64,000 bases of DNA, taken from assembly GCF_008635795.1 (NCBI RefSeq), contig NZ_VWRQ01000019.1, positions 62,001-126,000 on the forward strand. Direction: 5' to 3'. A program made the position numbers and the translations under genes. Under the pieces are notes generated by a model. That model was not told the origin of the DNA. It did no database searches and saw nothing but the letters and a program-made list of their open reading frames with translations. This DNA is from Paenibacillus tepidiphilus (lineage in GTDB: Bacteria; Bacillota; Bacilli; Paenibacillales; Paenibacillaceae). Of the stretch, positions 57,975-64,000 are shown one piece after another (within the stretch, counting starts at the first letter, position 1; each line of letters starts with the position of its first letter).

Positions 57975-59226
57975 GGAGCGGATTATTCTGCTTTCGGACT
58001 GCCAGTCCTTTTATGCAAGCGTCGAGAAGGCGGCCCATCCCGAATATAAAGATAAGCCTGTGGCCGTGGGCGACCCGGCGCGGATGAACGGAATTGTGCT
58101 GGCGGCCTGCCCCATTGCCAAAGCCCGCGGGGTAACCACGGCCTCCCGTGTAGGCGAAGCACTGACGAAATGCCCCGAGCTTGTCGTCATCCGGCCGCGG
58201 ATGGGGACGTACATTAAGGTGTCGCTGCTGATCTCGCAGATCTACCGCAGTTACACGGATCTGGTCGAGCCGTTCAGCATCGACGAGCAGTTTCTCGATG
58301 TGACAGGTTCGCTGGGCTGTTTCGGGGAAGATGTGCCGGGCATTATCCGCTCCATCCAGGAGCATGTCCTGTTATCCACCGGAGTCTGGACCCGGGTAGG
58401 AATCGGGCCGACCAAAATTCTGGCCAAAATGGCCAACAACTTCGCCAAGAAACAGAAGGACGGCATTTTCAGGCTGGATCACGACAATATTGACAAGGAG
58501 CTTTGGCCGTTGCCGGTGCATGACATGTTTATGGTGGCCAACCGGATGTCGCGGAATTTTTATCATATGGGAATTACCACGATCGGGGATATTGCCCGGA
58601 TGGAGCTGGGGGAGCTTAAACGGAGAATGCGCACAACGATGGGCAGGCAAAGCGATATCCAGGCGGAGTATTACTGGCAGACGGCCCGCGGCATCGATCC
58701 CAGCCCGGTAGTGACCGGGATGCGGCACCAGATAAAATCGGTCGGTCACGGCAAAGCGCTGCGCTGGAACCTGTACACCCGGCTGGCGGAGATCGAAGTC
58801 GTGCTGCTGGAGCTGGTGATCGAGGTGTGTCAGCGGGCGCGGCGTTACCGGTATATGGGATCTGTTGTATCTATTGCGGTGTCGGAGACAGACGGCCATA
58901 AATCGAACTCGTATACCCGGCAAATGACGCTGCCCGAGCCCTCGGCGCTGACGCATGAGATAGCGGCGGCGGCTTACCGCCTTTTTGTGGAGAATTGGAC
59001 CGGAATGCCTTTAAGCCGTTTAGCCATATCCATCTCCCAGCTGAGCGATGACCGCGTTATGCAGCTCACGTTGTTTGAAGACCGTGTCCGCACGTACAAC
59101 AGGGAACAGGCCGTTGACCAGATCAAGACGAGATACGGCAGCCGGGCGCTGATCCGGGCGTCCTCGCTTCTGGAATCGGCGGTCGCCCTGGAGCGGGCGG
59201 AACAGATCGGGGGACATTATAAATGA
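57967..59226 (+). CDS. uvrX: Y-family DNA polymerase (UvrX/YqjW-type)
   Basis: A 419-residue Y-family polymerase for translesion synthesis. Catalytic acidic residues are in LLSDCQSFYASVE and SIDEQFLD, with the helix-hairpin-helix region near RMSRNFYHMGI and the little-finger domain beyond about residue 240. It lacks the beta-clamp-independent features typical of DinB4 but matches UvrX/YqjW more closely by eye. It is coupled to the small WYL-like gene and to the following gene (ATGA), behind LexA boxes. It should be induced by DNA damage. Confidence 0.9.
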   Translation: MPKERIILLSDCQSFYASVEKAAHPEYKDKPVAVGDPARMNGIVLAACPIAKARGVTTASRVGEALTKCPELVVIRPRMGTYIKVSLLISQIYRSYTDLVEPFSIDEQFLDVTGSLGCFGEDVPGIIRSIQEHVLLSTGVWTRVGIGPTKILAKMANNFAKKQKDGIFRLDHDNIDKELWPLPVHDMFMVANRMSRNFYHMGITTIGDIARMELGELKRRMRTTMGRQSDIQAEYYWQTARGIDPSPVVTGMRHQIKSVGHGKALRWNLYTRLAEIEVVLLELVIEVCQRARRYRYMGSVVSIAVSETDGHKSNSYTRQMTLPEPSALTHEIAAAAYRLFVENWTGMPLSRLAISISQLSDDRVMQLTLFEDRVRTYNREQAVDQIKTRYGSRALIRASSLLESAVALERAEQIGGHYK

Positions 59227-59720
59227 GCAAACTAAGCGGCAATGAGCGCTGGAAGACCAAGATGGTCCTGACCGATCATGTTGACCAATACGAACAGAGA
59301 GAACAGCAGCAGGAACGGAAGCCGGACGGCGGCGGGGGAGCTCTGCTCTCCAATGCCGAACGGACGATGGTCCGGGATTTGATTCTATTGCCTTACATAG
59401 ATGAGATCGTCAGTAAGAGCATTAAAGAAATTGAACGCTCGGGCAACGTGCTTGCGCGCATGTACTTAATGACCGGCTGGTACATCCAGAACCGTATTTC
59501 CAGAGACACCTGGGAGCTGCAGAAGGAGCTGAAGCAGCGCAATATCCGTTTCTGGGCGGATGAGCAGGATGATTTCATTTCTTATTACAAAATCTTCTTC
59601 CGGGGCTACGAGGAGCAGTTTGGGCTGACCCGCGACGTGATGCGCACAGAGATCAGCCTGCGGCTGACCCGGTATTCCTCGGAGCTGGGGGCGGCGCTGA
59701 AGGAGCTGGTCAAGAAGTGA
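59223..59720 (+). CDS. YolD-like N-terminus protein of the SOS operon
   Basis: A 165-residue protein whose first 25 residues (SGNERWKTKMVLTDHVDQYEQ) resemble YolD, the usual partner of UvrX. The rest is helical and unlike normal YolD, which is shorter. It is the last gene of the three-gene SOS operon and overlaps the polymerase by four bases. A regulatory or accessory role for the polymerase is inferred from position. Confidence 0.7.
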   Translation: MSKLSGNERWKTKMVLTDHVDQYEQREQQQERKPDGGGGALLSNAERTMVRDLILLPYIDEIVSKSIKEIERSGNVLARMYLMTGWYIQNRISRDTWELQKELKQRNIRFWADEQDDFISYYKIFFRGYEEQFGLTRDVMRTEISLRLTRYSSELGAALKELVKK

Positions 59721-59775
59721 GCGAAGCTTTCGATGGAACGGAAGGCACTTCTCCAAGGAACAAGCAAACCTGAGC

Positions 59776-60045
59776 TCATGGAACTAACTTTGTCATCCAG
59801 GGAAAAAGGACGTCCAGAATATTCATCCCATAATAAATAGTCACCGCGCCCAGGATTAATCCGAATACTCCGCCCACCCGGAACAGGTTTCGGGCCGTTG
59901 GCGTGTTGTCGTTGAGAGTAACCGTTTGCCGGGAATATCTTTTTTGCAGCACAATTTTTTTGCCGAACAAGAAGCGGATGGACTGGAAGATGATTCCCGC
60001 TCCAAGGAGGCGGACGAATATATCCTTTATAACGTCAATGTTCAT
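59776..60045 (-). CDS. Small membrane protein, 89 residues
   Basis: A protein with one to two membrane segments (IFVRLLGAGIIFQSIRFLF and GVFGLILGAVTIYYGMNIL) and a basic loop. AAGGGTGAG precedes the ATG. It follows a 35-residue gene by 11 bp in an operon. Function unknown. Confidence 0.7.
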   Translation of the reverse strand: MNIDVIKDIFVRLLGAGIIFQSIRFLFGKKIVLQKRYSRQTVTLNDNTPTARNLFRVGGVFGLILGAVTIYYGMNILDVLFPWMTKLVP

Positions 60046-60056
60046 AGGCTCACCCT

Positions 60057-60164
60057 TTACTTGAAAAGTTGAATGATCAGCACGGTGACAAGGAAAACAA
60101 GAAGGTACAGCATATATCCCTTGATGCTTTTAGGTTTTGGACCCAGGTTGAAATGTCTTCTCAT
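60057..60164 (-). CDS. 35-residue single-span membrane protein
   Basis: An ORF below normal size limits. It has a basic N-terminus (MRRHFNLGPKPKSIKGYM), one membrane helix (LYLLVFLVTVLIIQLF) and ends in Lys. GGAGGTGATC, an almost perfect anti-16S match, precedes the ATG. It is 11 bp before the 89-residue gene. The near-ideal Shine-Dalgarno is good evidence that it is translated. Confidence 0.75.
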   Translation of the reverse strand: MRRHFNLGPKPKSIKGYMLYLLVFLVTVLIIQLFK

Positions 60165-60305
60165 TAAGATCACCTCCAGGGTTTAACAAATATTACCCGG
60201 AGACAAAGGGGTTACTCAGCAATTTTCTATAATTTTGCAGCCTGGAAGGCAGCGGCGCTGCCGAATTCCAACTGGAAAATGCGCTTGGAATCCGGGAGCT
60301 GGCAG

Positions 60306-60496
60306 CGTTTGGTCCGTTTGCCCATGTGGCAGTCCGTTGTGGTCGTTTTTTCAGCCACAGTTGGTCCATTTGTCCTCGTGGCAGCTCATTGTGGTCGTTT
60401 TTTCATACACATATGGTCCGTTTGCCCACGTGGCAGCTCATTGTGGTCGGTTTTTCATACACGTTTGGTCCGTTTGCCCACGCGGCAGCTCATTGT
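60306..60496. repeat. 52-bp tandem array, left part (four units)
   Basis: Four units begin with GGTCC at 60311, 60363, 60415 and 60467, spacing exactly 52 bp. The unit contains GCCCACGTGGC, GCTCATTGTGGTCG and TTTTTCATACAC. 52 is not a multiple of three, so the three overlapping frames that read through it are not coding. The last unit is cut by the IS3 element. The rest of 60165-60305 has no gene I can support. Confidence 0.85.
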
Positions 60497-60572
60497 CTCC
60501 ACAGCCCCCTAATTAAGTTGGAGTCCTCCCCCACGAAAATGTAGACTTAATACATGGAGGAGGATGAGCTTA

Positions 60573-60887
60573 ATGGGAAAAATGTCCGCACAGAGAGAAA
60601 AGGCTGCACAAGAGGTCTTGTCTGGCATTAAAGCAGCCGTTGTTGCCAGAAAATATGGTGTTACTCCGGGTACGGTGAACCAATGGGTGCGGGATTATCG
60701 TGAACAGCATGGCGAACAAGATCATCCCTATCCCCAGGAGCAGGCTGAAGAACTGAAGCGGCTTCTGGAGGTCGAACAGAAATACGAGAAGGCCGTCAAG
60801 ATGCTGGGAGAAAAGGATCTAGAGATCGAGATTCTGCGTGAACTGCTAAAAAAGCCGACCCCTGCTTATCCGAAAAATTCAAGATAG
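60573..60887 (+). CDS. IS3-family transposase OrfA
   Basis: A 104-residue HTH protein (VARKYGVTPGTVNQWVRDYRE) with a C-terminal leucine-rich coiled coil (EQKYEKAVKMLGEKDLEIEILRELL), typical of IS3 OrfA. GGAGGAGG is nine bases before ATG 60573. A AAAAAAG signal at 60848-60854 lies in the zero frame as CTA-AAA-AAG, so a -1 shift would fuse it to OrfB. Confidence 0.9.
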   Translation: MGKMSAQREKAAQEVLSGIKAAVVARKYGVTPGTVNQWVRDYREQHGEQDHPYPQEQAEELKRLLEVEQKYEKAVKMLGEKDLEIEILRELLKKPTPAYPKNSR

Positions 60888-60892
60888 CCGAG

Positions 60893-61825
60893 ATGTTCAT
60901 TAAGCAGGGGAATTCAGCAGCCCTTGTGCTGCGTATTATTGGGCTGTCGGAGTCCACGTACTATGACCGCATGAAGCGCATGTCGCAGTCCCCACAGGCG
61001 GCTCAAGGTGGACGCGGGAGACCCGTTCCGGGTTACTCCCTTACGGAGTCCGGGGAGAAGATTAGCGACGAGCAAATCCAGGAATGGCTGCTGGAACTGG
61101 TCTCTGGAGAAGAGCACGTGTACGGTTACAAACTGCTTGCGGAATGCTTGTGGAACCAGTACAGGTTGAAGCTGAATCATAAGAAGAGCTACCGGCTGTG
61201 TAAGGCGCTGGATATCTTACAGCCCCAGCGTCAGAAGCGCTTCAAGCATCCTCGGAAACTTCCGGAGAACCGGGTCATTACAGGGCCTAACCAGCTCTGG
61301 CAGATGGACATTAAATATGGATACGTTGCGGGTCGCGACAGGCATTTCTTCGTACTGAGCATTATTGATGTATTTACCCGAGTCATCGTCGGCTACCACA
61401 GAGGATCGTCGTGCGAGGCCAAGCATGCCTGTCAGACGCTTTGGAGAGCCATGGACCATTACTGCACGAATCCTAGCGAACGCCCTGTGATACGAACCGA
61501 CAATGGACCACAGTTCGTAAGCCACCTTTTTGGAGACATGTGTGAAAGCTCAGCGATGACACACGAACGCATTCCGCCACGAACGCCGGATCTAAACGCA
61601 TTTATTGAATCCTTCCACAGCAATTTGGAGAGAGATCTGTTCGGCAAGGAAGAATTCGCAACGTTCGAAGAGGCCTATGAAGCCGTAGACCGTTACATGG
61701 ATTTCTACAACAACCGCAGAATGCATACGAGCCTTCGCAGAATGCCGCCGGTTAAATTTTTGGAATGGGTCATGAGCCTGGAAGACCGGTCCGAATTCTT
61801 CTGGCCAAGGAAAAAAGCGAAATAA
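60893..61825 (+). CDS. IS3-family transposase OrfB (DDE integrase)
   Basis: A 310-residue DDE transposase. Catalytic residues are Asp in WQMDIKYGYV, Asp in IRTDNGPQF and Glu in IESFHSNLE, with a HTH_21-like N-terminal region. It lies in the -1 frame after OrfA; the frame is open from the slippery site to ATG 60893. It looks intact. Confidence 0.92.
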   Translation: MFIKQGNSAALVLRIIGLSESTYYDRMKRMSQSPQAAQGGRGRPVPGYSLTESGEKISDEQIQEWLLELVSGEEHVYGYKLLAECLWNQYRLKLNHKKSYRLCKALDILQPQRQKRFKHPRKLPENRVITGPNQLWQMDIKYGYVAGRDRHFFVLSIIDVFTRVIVGYHRGSSCEAKHACQTLWRAMDHYCTNPSERPVIRTDNGPQFVSHLFGDMCESSAMTHERIPPRTPDLNAFIESFHSNLERDLFGKEEFATFEEAYEAVDRYMDFYNNRRMHTSLRRMPPVKFLEWVMSLEDRSEFFWPRKKAK

Positions 61826-61885
61826 AGAGCATGTCTACGGCAAGATTCGATTTTATACGGAGGACTCCGGAATTAGGGGGTCGCA

Positions 61886-62020
61886 CCGTTGTGGTCGTTT
61901 TTTCATACACGTTTGGTCCGTTTGCCCACGCGGCAGCTCATTGTGGTCGGTTTTTCGTACACAGTTGGTCCATTTGCCCATGTGGCAGCTCATTGTGGTC
62001 GGTTTGTCGCCTACAATGGC
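61886..62020. repeat. 52-bp tandem array, right part
   Basis: A partial unit and two full units, with GGTCC at 61915 and 61967, again 52 bp apart. Together with the left part the array had about six or seven units before the IS3 insertion. Confidence 0.85.
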
Positions 62021-62115
62021 CTGTTTACCTGGTGCTCCGGGCAAGGGACCGCGAGGCCAGTTCTACGGCTGCAACGGCCTTCCGAAATGCCGGCACACCA
62101 ACCCTGCTGCAAGCG
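62004..62115 (+). pseudogene. Remnant of a topoisomerase-type zinc ribbon gene
   Basis: A frame after the array reads GQFYGCNGLPKCRHT, very like the C4 zinc ribbon found at the C-termini of topoisomerase I and NERD-type nucleases. Only one half of the ribbon remains, there is no start and the upstream part is repeat sequence. It is probably the tail of an older gene destroyed by array growth or deletion. Confidence 0.45.
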
Positions 62116-62158
62116 GTGTAGCCTGCACCGGCTTGCTGAACTTCTCAAGAGCAAGAAA

Positions 62159-62178
62159 CGCACCCCGAAAGGGGCGCG
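62159..62178 (-). terminator. Terminator of the EamA gene
   Basis: GCACCCC-GAAA-GGGGCGC is a compact stem; on the minus strand it is followed by TTTCTTG. Confidence 0.6.
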
Positions 62179-62203
62179 TCCAGGCAGAGCTACTTTTGAA
62201 TGT

Positions 62204-63226
62204 TCATGTACTTCCTTCTTTGGCTCTCGCAAGAATGATAATCGTCGCCACAATACAAAGCGTGCCCAGCCATTCCGCAAGTCCGAACCGTACATGGAGC
62301 CATGCTACGGAGATGACCGCAGCGGACAGGGGCTCGACCGAAGCCAGCAGGCTGACCTCGGAGACGGGCAGATTCCTGGTGCTCTCCATGTAGCAGTAGA
62401 AGGCGATGATCGTCCCGAAAATGACGACGAATGCTACGGCAACCAGGGAGCCAGGGGACCATTTCCCTTCAAAGTGCCAAGGGGGATGAATCAGGCTGGA
62501 GAAAATCCCGCCGATCAGCATGCCCCAGCCCACGACGATCAGGGAGCTCCACCTGGCCAGCAGCCGGAGAGGCTGCAAGGTGTAGAACGCCAGTGCGAAA
62601 GCGGAAGCGATGCCCCAGAACACCGCCTGGCCGGAAATGGCGAGGGAGCCTATCCTTCCTCCGGTGGCCAGCAAGACCGTGCCCAGCACGGCAATCGCCA
62701 CCGAGACGATTACGGCAGCTCCCGGAAGGCGTCTGGAGCGCAGCGCCAGATAGCAGGTGATCAGCGCAGGAGCCAGATATTGCAGTACCGTCGCAGTGGC
62801 GGCGTTGCCATGCTGAATGGCGGCGAAATAGGTATATTGGGTGGCCAGCATGCCCGGTATGCCAAAGAGAAGGATGCTGATGCGGTCAGATTTATTGGTC
62901 CAGATGCCCCAGATCTGTGTGCGATCCTGTTTATAGGCGATGCCCAGCAGGACAAGACCTCCCAGCAATAACCGGACGACGGTGAGCCATCCGCTGCTGA
63001 ACCCCCGTTCCTGAAACAAATATTGGGCGGCTGTGCCCGAGACTCCCCACAATGCGGCGCCTGTAAGCACCAGGGCAATTCCCTTGCCTCTTGTCGATGA
63101 AGTCCTTGACGATGATGTGCCAGAAGCTAATGTGCCTGAAGCTGATGCGCTGGACGGTGAACCATTTGACGATGACATGGGTGATGCTGCTGTGGCTGAC
63201 TGACCGGCGTTCAATGTACTCCCCAC
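62204..63226 (-). CDS. EamA/DMT family transporter with Ser-rich N-terminal extension
   Basis: A 340-residue protein with ten helices in two EamA repeats (GIALVLTGAALWGVSGTAAQYLF; second half GQAVFWGIASAFALAFYT). The first about 46 residues form a hydrophilic Ser/Ala/Gly/Thr-rich tail, uncommon in this family, where the first helix normally starts at residue 5-10. The start is GTG 63226 or a downstream ATG (63178); ribosome binding sites are weak, so the extension is uncertain. It is divergent from an AraC regulator. Substrate unknown. Confidence 0.82.
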   Translation of the reverse strand: MGSTLNAGQSATAASPMSSSNGSPSSASASGTLASGTSSSRTSSTRGKGIALVLTGAALWGVSGTAAQYLFQERGFSSGWLTVVRLLLGGLVLLGIAYKQDRTQIWGIWTNKSDRISILLFGIPGMLATQYTYFAAIQHGNAATATVLQYLAPALITCYLALRSRRLPGAAVIVSVAIAVLGTVLLATGGRIGSLAISGQAVFWGIASAFALAFYTLQPLRLLARWSSLIVVGWGMLIGGIFSSLIHPPWHFEGKWSPGSLVAVAFVVIFGTIIAFYCYMESTRNLPVSEVSLLASVEPLSAAVISVAWLHVRFGLAEWLGTLCIVATIIILARAKEGST

Positions 63227-63333
63227 TTCCCGATAACTATAAATATTGTGATATATTAAGTCATATTAAGCGCAAATCCGGCTCAGGAATATCAGAATCG
63301 GATGCAAAAATAACAATATATTGAGGGTAGAGG

Positions 63334-64000
63334 ATGCAGGTTACAGATTTTAGAAGGGACCGGAATTTAAAGGAATTGACGGAGCACCGGACCGTTGTTC
63401 TGCCGGTTGCCTGTTACGAAACCACCATTACCGAGAATATCCACCGGTATATCCCGCTGCATTGGCATGACGAAATCCAATTTGTGCTGGTGACCCAAGG
63501 GGAAGCCTTCTTCCAGGTCAATGAAGAGAAGACGATGGTCAGGGCGGGGGAAGGGCTTTTTATCAACAGCGGCTGTCTGCATCTGGCGGAAGACCTCCAT
63601 GACTCCGGGTGTGTGTACATTTGTCTCAATGTGGCTCCGGAATTTGTGCTGCCGCGTGAACTTTATACCGCGTACGTCTATCCCTATGTCCAGGCTACGA
63701 GCCTGCCCTACATATTTTTAAATCCGCAGAAGGAATGGGGGGCGAGCATCGTTGACGCCGTACGGAGCATTTACCGGCTGGTCTCCGGGCAGCCGCTTAT
63801 GTACGAGATTGATATTATGCAACAGCTGGCCTGTATCTGGAAGAACTTGATCGCGGGCGGCTTTCCGCTGGAGTATAAGCAGGAGGAAAGACTGAAGAGC
63901 GAACGGATGAAGCGCATGCTGAACTATGTTCATCTGCATTATGCCGAGAAGATCAGTCTGGAGGATATTGCGCGGGCGGGTCAGCTGAGCCGTTCAGAGT
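63334..64000 (+). CDS. AraC-family transcriptional regulator (partial, 3' end outside window)
   Basis: The first 222 residues of an AraC regulator. The cupin-type N-terminal sensor has the motif YIPLHWHDEIQFVLVTQGEAFFQ, and the first HTH starts at about residue 203 (HYAEKISLEDIARAGQLSRSE). The frame is open to the window edge. GAGGGTAGAGG precedes the ATG. It is divergent from the EamA transporter gene, 107 bp apart, and is likely to regulate it. Confidence 0.88.
   Translation, partial: MQVTDFRRDRNLKELTEHRTVVLPVACYETTITENIHRYIPLHWHDEIQFVLVTQGEAFFQVNEEKTMVRAGEGLFINSGCLHLAEDLHDSGCVYICLNVAPEFVLPRELYTAYVYPYVQATSLPYIFLNPQKEWGASIVDAVRSIYRLVSGQPLMYEIDIMQQLACIWKNLIAGGFPLEYKQEERLKSERMKRMLNYVHLHYAEKISLEDIARAGQLSRSE

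Larger units (their letters stand above)
60501..61885 (+). mobile_element. IS3-family insertion sequence in the tandem array
   Basis: About 1.39 kb with inverted ends: CCCCCTAATTAAGTTGGAGT (60505) at the left and its partner at 61859-61880 (CCCCCTAATTCCGGAGTCCTCC on the opposite strand). It carries orfA and orfB with a frameshift signal. It splits one unit of the 52-bp array. The direct duplication is not certain; TTGT is found at both sides. Confidence 0.85.

Noticed and set aside
60279..60544. Three overlapping frames with repeated peptides
   Set aside because: They result from the 52-bp repeat, whose length is not a multiple of three, so all three frames give similar peptides.
60306..62020. 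Possible CRISPR array
   Set aside because: The units are contiguous with no variable spacers, and no cas genes are present.

Overview
The window looks like chromosomal DNA of a Paenibacillus-type member of the Bacillales. The evidence is a GC-rich low-mid 50s composition judged by eye, strong AAGGAGG-type ribosome binding sites with frequent TTG/GTG starts, a T-box leader, Bacillus-style LexA (SOS), MntR, GlnR/TnrA and Fnr-like operator sequences, an S-layer-homology surface protein, and many proteins recognisably close to B. subtilis families. No rRNA, tRNA or CRISPR array was seen. Most of it is ordinary accessory and housekeeping sequence arranged in short operons. It also holds one IS3 element, three copies of a structured intergenic repeat and one 52-bp tandem array.

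Layout. 1-5.4 kb: TPM-domain membrane protein, CPBP protease, LysR regulator with a B12-independent methionine-synthase-like enzyme, Nudix hydrolase. 5.4-8.6 kb: lysine T-box and class I lysyl-tRNA synthetase, YebC-like protein, a 59-residue small protein. 8.6-12.6 kb: Xre/DUF2975 pair, Nudix enzyme with a LexA-like site, TSUP transporter, GNAT and an AlaX-type editing enzyme. 12.6-19.1 kb: first structured repeat, then an ABC exporter/two-component unit and a cupin. 19.1-27.4 kb: second repeat, acetyltransferase, aldo/keto reductase, TetM-like GTPase, lipoprotein and a 971-residue SLH protein with a caspase-like His/Cys pair. 27.4-29.9 kb: a Crp-family regulon in which a palindrome occurs in front of a Nudix gene and in front of a ydcZ-crp-ydcZ operon.

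30-37.5 kb: third repeat, then a nitrogen island. A NasT-like ANTAR regulator and a TrpD2-like enzyme read leftward; nirB-nirD-nirC-cobA read rightward. The shared intergenic region holds two GlnR/TnrA boxes and a two-hairpin antiterminator, so nitrite assimilation appears to be under both nitrogen control and RNA-level antitermination. An IscA-like gene with an Fnr-like box follows. 37.5-42.4 kb: duplicated SDR genes divergent from a TetR regulator, and a sugar kinase fused to an extra C-terminal domain. 42.4-46.1 kb: mntABCD behind two MntR-like boxes. 46.9-53.6 kb: a GntR regulator and an operon with two metallophosphoesterases, a carbohydrate-type ABC importer without its own ATPase, and a tyrosine phosphatase, suggesting uptake plus dephosphorylation of a phosphorylated ligand. 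53.8-57 kb: lacZ behind two 15-bp direct repeats.

57-64 kb: small peptides, an SOS-controlled UvrX-type Y-family polymerase operon, two tiny membrane-protein genes, the 52-bp tandem array split by an IS3 element, a zinc-ribbon gene remnant, an EamA-type transporter and the start of an AraC regulator cut by the window edge.
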